A stretch of 64,000 nt of DNA. Origin: Saccharum officinarum. Lineage: Eukaryota > Streptophyta > Magnoliopsida > Poales > Poaceae. The stretch's first letter is position 1, and every line of letters begins with the position of its first letter. Below are positions 1-11,685 of this stretch, piece by piece. The translations under genes were made by a program, and so were the position numbers. The stretch lies in NCBI GenBank assembly GCA_020631735.1, contig CM036231.1, positions 1,515,831 through 1,579,830 on the forward strand. Direction: 5' to 3'. A model generated the notes under the pieces. The model was not told the origin of the DNA. It saw nothing but the letters and a program-made list of their open reading frames with translations, and searched no databases.

Positions 1-216
1 AAACTAAACTCTTATTGTTCTATTTCTTTCTTGGATCAATATCCCTGAAATCTTCGAAAATTATTTCTTTTCAAGCCACTCTTAAAGAGGACATAATTTC
101 TCATGCAATGGCCTACTTTCTTATACACAATTTGTGTTTAGGCTTTTCACCATCTGAGTCACAAGTACCCAGTGCTTTTCTTTCTCTTTCATAATGCTCA
201 TTAAACTCTAATTTCT

Positions 217-955
217 TTATGTTCTATACTATATCACCTTTGGGCAGATATAGAACAAAACAACTTTCTTATACATTAATTCTATATCACCGTTGGGCAG
301 AAATAGAATTAAATGCATAAAACTCATAGATAAAATTCATAAAATTCTCTATCAATAACTTTTGCTAAAATTAGCAACATCATGAATACAATATTCTTGT
401 ACATTAATTTCACATCACAGTCAATTATCATTAACACTCTTCAAAATTAAATTCTCCCGTTGGTTCGAATTTAATTAGAAGATCATCATCATCATCATCA
501 TTGCAGCGGAAAAACCTTTCTATTTCATGTTCATTTCTTGATCTTTATCTATTCTCTGAAAATTGGTCACTTTGATGCATAATTTATCAGAGATTTAAAT
601 TTCAACCTCAAACTCATAAATAAGCTTATAATATTGTTATCATCAACGTTGGTCAGAAAATAACAATATCATAATTTCACTTAAATCATAATATGAATAT
701 CCATCTAATTAAAATTTTCTCGTTGGTTCCAATCTTACTTAGAGGATAAACTTTTTCATCATTTTCTGAATAACTGTAACTGCTCTTCAAATTAAATCCT
801 CCCGTTGGTTCGGATTTAATGAGAAGATAATATTCTTTTTCTTTGCAGCGGAAACATTAATCAAAATTCTTAAAATAATTCTTATTCAGAAGCATTTTTT
901 TTATACTCATGTACTCTCTAGACAAATTATCGCGTTGGTTCAAATTTGAGTAGAG
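217..955. repeat. Array of AT-rich hairpins with a shared CGTTGG-type loop
   Basis: At least six short inverted repeats occur: 221-228/249-256, 278-285/303-310, 445-454/467-476, 631-640/660-669, 791-799/812-820, and 916-928/942-955 (the last imperfect). The stem sequences differ from hairpin to hairpin but stay self-complementary. The loops keep a core close to CGTTGGTTC or CGTTGGGCAG. A GCAGCGGAAA motif follows hairpins three and five. The pattern suggests a repeated RNA-structured leader region. Function unknown. Confidence 0.6.
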
Positions 956-2260
956 ATGTAACCTTCAAACTTGTCAAAATTCATTACAATTTGCTTCTGA
1001 AATAATAAACTTCAATTCATCATCTACTGTTCATTTGGCCCACTCCAGGAACGAGCGGCCCATGGCCCAGCGTGCAACAGCAGGACGGCCCGCTCGCGCG
1101 CTGCTAGCCGGAGGCCCAGTGGCGCTCAATGCAGCCCGCTCGCGCGCTGCTAGCCGGAGGCCCAGTGGCGCTCAATGCAGCTCTCCCGCACCCAGCGAAA
1201 CGGGCCGGCCCAGCACCCTACGCAGCTTCGGCCCAGCGGCCTCGCTGCTCGCTCGCGGCCGCGCCCAGGCCGCAACCTGGGCCTGGGCCGGCAATTCGCC
1301 GCACCGCCTCCTCCCACCTGGGCCTCAGCTCAGCCCAACGCGGTGCCAGTGGATCTCAGCCGTCAAAGCCGATCCGACGGCAGGGCGCGATCTTCGCTAG
1401 ATCAAAACCTTGCCTCGCCAGTCGCCCCTTGAAACCCTAGGCCATTTTCGTTCTTTCTCTCTTCCCCTCTTTCCTCAACATCGCACTGGAGTGAAGAAAC
1501 ACGACGGTCGCCGCCCGAGGTGACCGGAGGAGAAGGTGGCACCGCCGCGAGGCCTCTCGCCGACGCGCGTGCTCGCCCATGGCTGAGCACGCCGCCGTCG
1601 AGCGGCCGCGTGGTGTTGCCTTGTACTCGCGCGCACGGCGACGAGCTCGGCCCTGTGTTCATCCGCGCGCCGTCGAGGCGGCGGTGGGTACTGCTTCCCG
1701 CCTGTGGCACCTTCATGGCTGCCGACGTGACAATGGGTAAGAAGACCATGTTGGTTCCTTTTTCTTTCTTTCCCTATTCCATTCCTCGCTCCGCTTTTCT
1801 CGTGACACCAGCTGCTAGCCGCCGCAAGGGAGGGCCGACTGACCAACGCCGGAGAAGAGCTCGCGGGGAAAAGGGGATGGCGCCGTCGTGGGGCCCTTCG
1901 CCGGAGCACGCGTGCAGCTGCGCGTGGCACCGTCGAATGGCCTCCCGACCGGCGCCCTTCGGATGGAGTCCGCGCAAGGTGACGCGCTGCGGTTCGACTC
2001 TCCTCCCGCGCGGTGGCGCGACAGTAAAGGAAAACCGGGTTAGGGTTTCTTCCCCTTCTTCTAGGGTTAGGGTTAGGGTTTCATCCGATTCAAGAATCGT
2101 TCCCTTCTATTCTTTCTTCCGATCTATTCTTCCTGTGACCAGCCGATCCGACATCGGGCAGTTAGGTTAGGGTTTGTGTTCTTGCCGAATTAAAATTCGT
2201 TTTCCTCTTTTCTGTTTTCCGATTTCTTACCCGATCTAGATCCACAATCATAATCGACCG

Positions 2261-2272
2261 GCTCCGATACCA
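2261..2272 (-). other. Primer-binding site (initiator tRNA-Met type)
   Basis: On the minus strand the site reads TGGTATCGGAGC. This is one mismatch from the complement of the 3' end of plant initiator tRNA-Met, the usual minus-strand primer of Ty1/copia and many Ty3/gypsy elements. It lies one base from the inferred LTR edge. Confidence 0.6.
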
Positions 2273-2273
2273 A

Positions 2274-2333
2274 TGTTATTATCTTAGGATCGTTTAGGTG
2301 CGGATCAGTCGGGTAGTTCTTTGGTATTTGGAA
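2274..2333 (-). repeat. Inner end of an LTR, cut by the assembly gap
   Basis: The LTR edge is inferred from the adjacent primer-binding site and the TG dinucleotide. The rest disappears into the gap, and the outer LTR boundary could not be found beyond it. Confidence 0.45.
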
Positions 2334-2433
2334 NNNNNNNNNNNNNNNNNNNNNNNNNNNNNNNNNNNNNNNNNNNNNNNNNNNNNNNNNNNNNNNNNNN
2401 NNNNNNNNNNNNNNNNNNNNNNNNNNNNNNNNN
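2334..2433. other. Assembly gap (100 N)
   Basis: Exactly 100 unknown bases, the conventional size for a gap of unknown length. Features that cross it cannot be trusted. Confidence 0.99.
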
Positions 2434-2599
2434 GCAACTCCTACAAGGTCTGGCTTTGACATCCCATCTAACCATATAAGAAAATATTCCATATAAGATC
2501 AGATCATGCAAACACATAAGTTCACAAACAGATATGTTGCTATTATGTTATGAACCGTAGTTTTATTACGGGATAATGTCTTCAAGAGAGAGTTTGCTC

Positions 2600-2787
2600 T
2601 AGATATCCTAAGAGCAAAAGCAGCACTCCATCCGTTTATAGATTTATGGCTAGAAGGCTTTGTGTAATTTTAGCTATTTTCTTTTTGACCTTTTTTGTCT
2701 CTTGATTCTTTCCTGTACCAATCTTTACTTTTTAATAAAATTCCAATAGGGGGTTAAACCCCCTCCTATTCCATAACAAAAAAAAAC
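2600..2787 (+). mobile_element. Possible LINE 3' tail with poly(A)
   Basis: The segment is T-rich, has AATAAAATT near 2734, then a GGGGGTTAAACCCCC-like palindrome and a run of nine A at its end. Many plant L1-type LINEs end this way. No coding sequence is attached, so this is a weak call. 2434-2600 shows nothing I recognise. Confidence 0.3.
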
Positions 2788-2790
2788 CGT

Positions 2791-3467
2791 TGCCAGGAAG
2801 ATAGCTGAGCAAAGTCGTTGTGTGCCCCTGGATTCCATGTAGATACAATCAACCTGATCTCACGAGCCTAAGGCACCTACAGGGGATCCAACGCACGCAC
2901 GTCTCCATTCCTGAGAAAGACATCCCTTCATGATGGAACTTGGAACCATGGCGTCCTTCGTCAGATCAAACGCAACAAGCCAGCAACACTGATGTCCTTC
3001 GCAAGGGCTGTCGTACCAGTGAAGTCGGCGATAGTAGTAACGACGAGGACGACTAGCGTGGCAGTGGTGGGTGAATTTGACTGCCTTTCAGAGTTTTAGT
3101 AAATCGAGACAGTAAACAACTAAACCAATCTTTTTAAGCACTGTATAGGGACCATAGTAGCAGAAAGCCAACTTTTAATTGGATCGTTTAGCGACAGAAG
3201 TTTGAAGATACGGTTGGAGCTTCAGACAAACTGGTGCGGCGTTTGTCAGCTTACTGCTTCATACGAAGTTGAGCGCACTGAAGCTGTTGCAATAACTGTT
3301 GCATCATATCCCTTTCTTTAACCAGGCTTGCGGATCAGGAACTGTGCATTCAGATAACTGAAGAATGCTGAAATTTCTAGTTGACGGCCATAGATAACCT
3401 CAAATGGAGTGTCACCCAAGGTTGTGTAAAACAAAGTGTTATACCAATATTCAGCCACTGGGACCAG
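2791..3467 (-). pseudogene. Ty3/gypsy pol fragment: integrase C-terminal part
   Basis: On the minus strand, 3318-3557 encodes the C-terminal integrase motif (AEYWYNT, then TPFEVIYGR), typical of Ty3/gypsy elements. Decayed sequence continues toward 2791. The other half of the same integrase resumes beyond the LINE at about 6226, so the two pieces are one element split by an insertion. Stop codons and frame changes are frequent, so it is dead. Confidence 0.7.
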
Positions 3468-6204
3468 GTTTTTTTCTGAGGAAAACAGGAGAGGCTCAGG
3501 AGCCTCTACTGAAAATTTATTAAAAACAACCAAGAAGGTTGCAACAAAACAAAACAAAGTACAGGAAGTAGAGTGCTACATGGACAGAGAGAGGAAGAGG
3601 AAGGGAATTCAGGAAACAAAGGAGATAAAGAAAATCAGGCTACTTACACAATTTGCTCTAGCCATGATTCTATCAGGGGGAAGTATTTCTTCTTGGCCCT
3701 CCATAAGAGCAGGCCAAAGTTAAACTTGAAGATCTCCAAACATCTCTGACTACCCGCAGGAATCCCTTTGAAAATGACATCATTTCTCACAGCCCAGATA
3801 CTCCAGCTCATGATTATGACAATTTCCATGAAGAAGGGCACATTTAACTGGGATCTGAAATCTTCAAAGATTTGATATGGATTGGGAAAATTACTAACTG
3901 CCAGACCAATCAGGGCCCAACATTCTCTGGCTAGATCACACTGGAGAAATAGGCGCTCCACTATCTCCTCTTGATTATGAACACATAGCACACAAGCATA
4001 AGAAGGCAGATGAAAAATTTTCCTTCTTAAGATATTATGAGTGCTAAGTCTATCCTGACGGAGCAACCAAAAGAATGCCTTATGTTTATGTTGGCATGAT
4101 GACTTCCACAACCATTTGAAAACTGGATGAGCCCAGCTTGATCCCCTCAAGTGGCAATAGTTTTTTTTGTTGAGAATAGAGAGTTCCCCAGATGTAGCTC
4201 CAAACATCAGTAGCATCTGTCATATGAAGATTTTGAAAAAGGCCTTCCAGCTGCTGAAACTGCCCAAAGGCTTCCTCAGACAGAGGAAGGTGGAACAGGT
4301 CTGAGATTGAATCAACTGAAAAAAGCTCAGGAAAGGCTAACTTCAAAGACTGCCCCTGCCAACAATCATCCCAAAGAAGGCATGTGGATCCATCTGCAAT
4401 TGAAACTGAAGCCATGCCCTTAAACCTATCAAGAAGCTTCAGCATGTCCCTCCACTAAAAAGAGCCCCTCTTGATGTGATTTGGAAGTCTACCATTCTTA
4501 TAATGCTTATACCAAACAAGATGCACCCATGGAATGCAGCCTTATTAAAGAATTTGAGAAAATTCTTCAACAATAGTGCTTCATTTTGGCTTTTGAGATC
4601 CAGAACACCTAGGCCTCCTTCATCCTTTGATCTTGTGATAAGTGGCCATGCTGCTTTATCATTAATTCTATTGTTATCATCTGCACCTCTCCATAGGCAG
4701 TGTTTTCTGAATATGTCGACTTGATCTCTTATGGAGGCATGAAGATGGAATGTACTCATAAAGAAGGTTGGCAAGGAAGTGAAGACTGAGTTTGTGATCT
4801 GCAATCGTCCAGCTTGAGAAAGAAAGAGAGAGGTGCTTACCAACCTTCTCACACCTGGAGACTAGTGGCAGGAAGTCTTCAACTCTTGGCTTTGTAACCT
4901 CCAAAGGTAGACCAAGATATGTAAAAGGGAGGCTGCCAGTTGTGCAGCCAAAAGTTGCAGCAAGGTGCTGAAGCTTTCCTTCGGTTAGGTTAATTGGATC
5001 ATCATTGACTTGGAGTAATTCACTTTGAGTCCAGTAGAAGCAGCAAAAGAATTGAGGAGGGCTTTCAAGATAAACAATTGCCTGCAACATCCTTCCATAA
5101 TTACCACAGTATCATCTACGTACTGCAAAACTGGAAAATCACTACTATACTGGAGGGGAATTGAAAGATTCAAAAGCCCTTGATCCTTGGCCTTATTAAT
5201 AACTGACTACAGAAGGTCAGCTACCAGAACAAACAAAAGGGGGAGAGAAGGTCACCTTGCCTCACTCCTCTTCTGCAGTGAAACACTTTTCTAGGGGATC
5301 CATTCAGCAGCACAGAGGAGGTGCCAGATTTAAAAATCAGACTCATCCATGAAAGCCATTTGTCACCAAAACCTTTTTCCTCATTATGTCCAGCATAGCC
5401 TGATGCTCCATTCTATCAAAAGCCTTTTCAAAATCCAATTTGAGGATAACTAATTCCTTTTTTGAAGTGTGGCAAAGATGCAAGTACTCAAAGGACCACG
5501 CAAGACAGTCCTAGATGGTTCTATTCTTGATAAACCCATACTGATTGGCATGGACCAGTCTTGTGATGAGGGGCTGAAGCCTATTAGCTAGAAGCTTAAT
5601 AATGACTTTGATTGAGGAGTTTAGCAACGAAATAGGTCTATAGTCATTAATTCTGGAAGGACCATCAACCTTAGGCACAAAAGCTATGAAGGATCCATTT
5701 ATGCTCTGAAGACAAACCTCACCCATATGAAAATCTCTGCAGAGATTATAAAAGTCCTGTCTAATTATGTGCTAACACTTTTTCAGGAATTCATTGTTAA
5801 ACCCATCTGGCCTAGGGGATTTATCAAGAGAGAGGTGTTTAATAATGTCATCTATTTTTTGGTGACTGAAGGGAGCCTCTAAGGAGCTGAGGTCAGGGTG
5901 CTGGTGAGGAGGGAATCCAGGTCAAAAAGCATTTTCTCAAATTCAGAGGTCCCCAACCTTATTCCGATGTCATCCCAGATTAGCTTAGCCTTTGTGGAGT
6001 GATCAAAAACTGGGTTTCCAGAGGCATCAGCTAGAGAGGTGATTAGGTTTCTTCTTTGCTTGATTGAGGCATTTGCATGGAAGAACTTTGAGTTTTCATC
6101 TCCTAACTTGACCCACTTAACAGTTCCCCTCTGTCTCCAGTAGACCATTTGCTGGTGGAGCAAATCTACAAGTTTTTGATTCAGAATATTTCTAAAATTT
6201 CACT
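3468..6204 (-). mobile_element. Degenerate 5'-truncated LINE (L1-type) inserted in the gypsy integrase
   Basis: The insertion begins with a short poly(T) on the plus strand (a poly(A) tail on the minus strand) at about 3468. Its right edge, near 6190-6225, was not fixed to the base and no clear target duplication was found. The content is the second half of LINE ORF2: the linker before the reverse transcriptase, the reverse transcriptase, and a C-terminal zinc-binding domain. No endonuclease domain is present, which fits the common 5' truncation of LINEs. Confidence 0.75.
3644..6163 (-). pseudogene. LINE ORF2 pseudogene: reverse transcriptase plus zf-RVT domain
   Basis: Fragments in several minus-strand frames follow the usual ORF2 order. 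5879-6163 holds the KWVKLGDENSKFFH-type linker. 5511-5726 holds the early reverse transcriptase motifs (NDYRPISLLNS, then QYGFIKNRT). 4985-5173 holds the catalytic YVDD box, and 4439-4852 a downstream part. 3644-4216 resembles the zf-RVT domain common at the C terminus of plant LINEs, with the CxxC pair in CVLCVHNQEE. Frameshifts and stops separate every piece, so no functional enzyme can be made. Confidence 0.8.
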
Positions 6205-8235
6205 CCTGCAAAGTTAGATCCCTGTTCGTTGGGCAGGCCTACACTGTACACTGCACATAAGTCTCGTGGCATTGGTTCACTCACTCTGTTTGACCATTAC
6301 TGAGTGTGATAAGAGTAGTTCACGCGGAATTGAGTAAGAGTGAGTTTAAAAAGCTCTTGGCGAATGGTACTAGTAAATACCCGATCACGGTTAGAAATAA
6401 TAGCTTGGGGAAGTCCATGAAGTCTGTTAAATGTTGTAAAGGGATGTTTCAGTTAAGAAAATGGGCATACTTCAAGAACTTGTCTGCCACCATTTCCTAT
6501 TGACCGAAATGAGGAGTCCTTCGATGAAATCCAGAGAGACCACTAACCAAGCTTGATCAGGAATATGGAGGGTTTCTAGCAAACCTAGAGGCACTCACTC
6601 CACTTTGGCACATTGACATGTAGTGCAGCAAGCTACAAAAGATTTGATAAGAGGATTTCATATTTGTCCAAGCAAACAGTCTTTTAACTCGATGACAGGT
6701 GGGAAAAAAAATCCTAAATGGCCTCAGGTGGGAAAAAAATCCTAAATGGCCTCCCAACGCACTGCCATGCAAAGTTGCTATGATGTGCTTCTGAATGCCG
6801 GCATTGTTGCTGATCCAAAGACGATCCAGAAATCTAAGTACTCCATCCTTTAAGGTGAATTCAGGGTGGGTGCCCCCTGGCACAGCGAGAGAAGTCAATA
6901 ATTCCTTAGTGAATGGGACCTCCATGCATTGTTGAATAATGATCCCAACCAAGCAGGATTGCACATAGAAGAGCCACAAATCCAGTAGGAGTAATAGGAG
7001 AATGTCGGCCACTTTGTTACTGATCCTGCTTGTACTCAATCTGATATGTAAGGTCCATCAATTTTGCTAGAGCTTTCAGTTGAATAGGCGTATGCACTAA
7101 TTGTTCAATGAGATGGGTTAAGCTTTTATGGTTGGCTCTGATGAGGATCTCACTATGCTGCAAGTAGGGGCATCAATGATCAATGGTCAATATATAAGAT
7201 TACTAAACATTCTTTTGCATAGGTGGCCAGTCCTTGATTCTTAGGAGCTCGACTTAAAAAAACAATAGGATGGCCAGCTTGCATGAGAACAGCCCCAATA
7301 CCTTTGTCACAAGCATCAGTCTCCAGAACAAATGAGATCAGGTAGAGCAAGTACAGAGGCATGGCTAAGCTTAAGTTTCAATTTTCTGAAAAGTTGCATC
7401 ATGTAACTCTGTCCACACAAAGACAGAGTTCTTCTTAAGAAGCAATGGCGGAGCTTCATTGGGGCCAAAGGTGGCAATGGCCGCCCTGCCATTATAAATT
7501 ATCTTAAGTAGATACTAAGCCTCACGTCCTACATGCTAGCAAAAACACTAAACAAAGTGACTTTTAGGCTTAGTTTCTAAACTTGGCCTCTGAAACTATC
7601 ACCAAGCTCCGGCACTGTTAAGAAGGTCAAAGAAGGTGAGTGAAGGAACAAACTTTCTATAATAGTCAGCTAAACCCATAAAACATCATAGTTCATTAAC
7701 AGTGGTTGCAGTGGGCCAATGCTGAACCTCAGAAATCTTGTCACCTGGAGACACCTCTACCGCAGAAATGAAATGACCCAAATAGGAGACTTGTTGGGCA
7801 AAAGTACATTTGGACCTTTTTCAACTTAAGGTTGTGCTGTTGCAGGATTGTGAACACTTGTTCCATGTGAGCCGCATGTTCTATCATAGTGTGGCTGTAA
7901 ATTAAAATATCATCTATGAATACTAAGGCAAACTTCTAGAGGTATGGGCCCAAAATGTCATTCGTAGCTGATTCAAAAGTAGCTAGAGCATTGCGTAGAC
8001 CATAGGCACGAATGCATGACTTGGAACTCAAAATGTCCATTGTGAGTTTGAAAGGCTCTTTTGGACTCATCTTGTTCATAAAGTCGAAATTGATGGTAGC
8101 CTGCTCTCATGTCCAGTTTAGTAAATCAAGCAGCCCTAAAAATCTCACCTAGCAATTCATCAATGATGGGCAAATAACTCCTATTCTTCACAGTTATGGC
8201 ATAGAGGGCCATAGGAGAAGGTGGTGTGGTTAACC
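6205..8235 (-). pseudogene. Ty3/gypsy pol fragment: reverse transcriptase, RNase H and integrase N-terminal part
   Basis: Read on the minus strand, about 7700-8235 decodes to gypsy reverse transcriptase motifs (LDMRAGYHQ-like). 7180-7362 gives the RNase H start (ETDACDKGIGAVLMQ). 6557-7039 and 6226-6300 give the integrase zinc-binding and core regions in broken frames. The 5' end (gag, protease, LTR) is missing beyond about 8235. It continues on the far side of the LINE at 2791-3467. Confidence 0.7.
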
Positions 8236-8963
8236 AAACTACACAACGAAGGAGCTCTCCTGTGGACGGTTTAGGCATTCCAGCATGGACACTAACATAC
8301 ACATTGTAGTGATGTGCATGAGCCTCTGTGGTGGGGCACTCTCAAGGTGGGAGTACAAATAAAAAAAAGAGGTGACTTGGAGCGAATTCTTGGAGGAGCA
8401 CGATGACTTCAAAGTAGGATTAGAGTCAAGGTGGAAATTGTAGTATGGTGACTCGGATCCTACTTGCAATAGGATTCAAAAGAGGTGTTCTATTAGGACT
8501 TCTAGTTCGAGTGTAGAATCCTATTAAGAATAGGACTCCTTGCATGTATGGGGCTCATCGGGGGTTTTATATAAACAAGGGGTAGAGACAATATACATCA
8601 AGCAACCCAACACAAGGGTCTCATCGAAAGCTTGTAATGAGCAATTAGAAGCACTGAAGAGGATTAGGCTAGACAATTCTATTGCACTACATTCTTGTAT
8701 AGGGCAAGAATCAGTGGTCCGCTAGAGGGTCAAGTAGGGTTGTGAGAAGCGAAATCACTTGTACTCTTTTGGAGTTGTGCTTATAGGCTTCACCAAATCC
8801 TAATCTCTTATCGTGGTTGCTTCAACATCGTCATCTAGGGGTTTTCGTTCTTGATATTGTGCAAGCTTTTGCCATGCTCGCGATATCCTTTCAAAGATCC
8901 AAGGGCTGGTGCGTAGTATGACTCAGGTATCATATTTTTAACAACAATGACACCAATGGATGC
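8236..8963. other. Unassigned repeat-like sequence with an LTR-like promoter
   Basis: A TATATAAA-type box at about 8568-8575 on the plus strand is followed by sequence of the kind seen in LTR R-U5 regions. I could not identify matching LTR ends. The last 40 bases or so before 8968 read, in one frame, into the copia fragment that resumes at 20555, so the host of the big gypsy insertion starts here. Confidence 0.3.
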
Positions 8964-8968
8964 CCAGG
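8964..8968. repeat. Target site duplication, left copy (CCAGG)
   Basis: CCAGG directly flanks the left LTR and is repeated at 20550-20554 next to the right LTR. A 5 bp duplication is the expected integrase signature and fixes both element boundaries. Confidence 0.95.
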
Positions 8969-11638
8969 TGTCACACCCATTTAACGACCAAATGGAGTGC
9001 ATACCCTTATGTGTGCCCAGACATCAATCACACATAAGTTAACAAATTATAAAGGATGTATCATCACAAATGTTATTACATCACGATTAATAACACATAG
9101 TCTTTACAATAATGTAGCGGAAGTAAAATATAAAAACTCTCATGGTAGCTCCAAACACAGGCACATTGACTAGTTGACAGCAAGTCTAGTAATCTTCCGG
9201 GAAGTAGAAGTAGTCACTACTTGCACCATCTGTTACCCATCCGAGATTTTTATCCAAGTAAGAAAAATAAACAAGCGTAAGTACATCTCGTACTCAACAA
9301 GTGTAACACGGGGTTTATGAGGCTCAAAGGCATAACATAGGTTTATCAGCATGTAGCTTTTAATTAGCATTATTTCAGTATATCAATAATATCAAAGTGT
9401 CTCACTGTAACAATAAACATATGATCATGTGAAATGATTAACGAATAGTAAAAACATATCCATTATTAATGATCCACTATTCCATAAGGGTCTAAGGCCA
9501 CTCGTGACCGTGAGCACGGCTGTTATAACAATTTTATACTCTGCAGAGGTTGTACACTTTCACTGTGAGTCATGTTGCCCATATGCCCGGGTTAATTACT
9601 CTCAAAACACTTCCAAGGTGAGCAGGCAGGGAAACACCATGAAGTCTTTCGAAGGTTCGTCTAACAAGTTAGGGCCGCTAGGTTTTCAAAGTCAGTCTGT
9701 GTGATTCACCACGCAGGGATCCACAGTCTGCTCTACCCCGTTTGCACCACAAGGGTAACCTCTAACAAGCTAGAAAAGGTCCTTCTATATGACTAAAGCC
9801 AGAGCCATTTTAGCCCTCACAGTTGTACTGTAAATCCTGGATTTTCGCTTACAGATAAGTCCTTATGGAGAGTAACGAGAGCACCAAAGTAACCCCATGC
9901 TCTAGTACCCTTAAGCAATAATAAAATCATCTTTTAATGTTTATTGCATATCCCATTAGTCAAATTACATGATCATAGTTCAGGTTGAGCACTAGCAATA
10001 CTAATCCATGCAATATAATAGGTATCAAGGAATAATATCAACTCTAAGTCATCCTTAACAAGGAATATATGTATAATGATATTATTTGCTTAATATGAAT
10101 AGGACAACAAGGATAATCCCATGCTATACTTGCCTTGCTCAAACTGGTCCTGGTGATCTTGTTCGTGGTAAAACTCATGATCCCCAACGAATTGCTCACC
10201 ATATATACTCGATCAACAATAGCAACAACATTCATCCAGAACAATCATGCATAAACAAACAAGACTATAATTAGAACAGTACACCAACAGTAATAAAATA
10301 AGATAAAAAGTTTTTAAAACGAATCTACAACTCGCTAGGATCACACAGACGCAAAGATCACGAAAAATGGAGCTTAAACGACGAAGTTATTACTTTAATT
10401 CAAACTCGAAGATAAATTGTCACAAACCTACTGAACAGTCCTACTAACATGTAGAGCTCTTAATTACAAACTTAACGCAATTTGAACGGATCAAATCGGA
10501 GTTAAAACGGATGAATTATAACTAAAACAAACTTAGTGGCAAAACTGTAATTAGCTGAAAACGTATTTTGAATGAACTGAGATCAAACTACGCTTTCAAA
10601 CGGATATTACGCAATACGGAAGTACGCTTTGGACTGCGGGTTAATCAATTGAAAAACTCAGGGTTTCTTTAGCAAAAGTGCCGGCCGAACCGGTATTTTT
10701 AAGTCTGGGCCGTTGGATTTGATTTGGACAGCTCGAATTGGATCGGGGATCAGCCGACGGCGGCGCTCGGCCGGAACAGAGCCGCGACGACGTTCCGCGG
10801 CGGCGCCATCGCCGGAGAATGTGAAAGCTCGATTCACAGTGTTATCTCGCGAAAGAAAAACACCGGGATGGAGTAGGGAACAAAGCAAGCTCACCAAGGT
10901 AAGAACCGAAGACGAAATCGGCCCGGAGACGATGCGGTGCTCAGAATGGCGGACGGTGGTGGCGCGGTAGAGCTCCAAGCTCGCTGTGGCGTCTCGGGAG
11001 CTCCGTTGACACCGCAAAGGAGTTGGATGGAGGTGGAAAGATGTGCGGCCTCGACTTATATAGCCCGAAGACGGTACAATTAAGGAAGGGAAGGATTGGG
11101 AGGGAGGATTCGATCGGTGGCAACGAAGGAAAGGAATCGGATGCGGCGTGGAGAAGAAGAAGGAAACCCTGACACGTGGGCCCGTGGCATCAGCGACACG
11201 CAGGGAGAGAGACGCGCGTGCTCGCAAGCTGGGCCAGCGGTGCACGCGCGAGCCAGGCCACGGGCGACAATGGGCTCGGCCTAGGCGGAACGCGACGCGC
11301 GCGCTGAGGCGGGGGATGGGCCGCTCGGCTTGGAAGGTAAGTAGGCCGCGGGGGAAGGCTGGGCCGAAAGTGAGAAGAAAGAAGATTTTCATTTTCTTTT
11401 TCCTTTTCAATTATTTCAAAGTATTTTCAAATGATTTTGAAACCTAATTTGAATTTAAATCAAACCACTCATCACAAAAATTTAAATGCAACAGCATGAA
11501 TGCACAAACATGTTTCTACTCTTATATTTGATTTTAAGTTAATAAAAATTATTATTACTCTAAATTTGCATGGTCACAAAATTGTATAAAATTATATTTT
11601 CCTATTTTTTTTAATATTTAAAATTTTAGGGTGTTACA
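8969..11638 (-). repeat. 3' LTR of the Tekay-like element (2670 bp)
   Basis: Starts TGTCACACCC and ends GGTGTTACA on the plus strand. It matches 17849-20549 along its whole length. It lacks a 32 bp block present in the other LTR (at about 19271-19302). Confidence 0.95.
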
Positions 11639-11656
11639 ATTCTACGCCCCTTAAAA
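11639..11656 (-). other. Polypurine tract region
   Basis: On the minus strand a purine-rich AAGGGGCG core lies next to the 3' LTR edge. This is the expected start site for plus-strand DNA synthesis during reverse transcription. Confidence 0.75.
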
Positions 11657-11685
11657 TGAATCTCGTCCCGAGATTCGGGTGATGC

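Larger units (their letters stand above)
1..2273 (-). mobile_element. 5' internal region of a minus-strand LTR retrotransposon (truncated by window edge)
   Basis: A primer-binding-like site at 2261-2272 (minus strand) is followed at 2274 by sequence starting TG on the plus strand, as expected at the inner edge of a 5' LTR of a minus-strand element. Everything to the left is then leader or gag-proximal sequence. It has a GC-rich part (about 1040-2030) and an AT-rich part (1-1000) with repeated hairpins. I find no recognisable gag or pol domain; the ORFs in 1035-2170 overlap in several frames of GC-rich DNA and look non-coding. The lineage cannot be assigned. Confidence 0.5.

Noticed and set aside
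2058..2082. GGGTTAGGGTTAGGGTTT resembling telomere repeats
   Set aside because: Only about three units, not the plant TTTAGGG register, inside a retrotransposon leader where such runs are common.
1035..2170. Overlapping ORFs in the GC-rich leader
   Set aside because: Several frames open at once on both strands, low-complexity composition, no domain; typical of GC-rich non-coding DNA.
10658..11447. Large ORFs on both strands in the GC-rich part of the left LTR (repeated at 19570-20358)
   Set aside because: They lie in the LTR promoter region, overlap on both strands and contain no domain.
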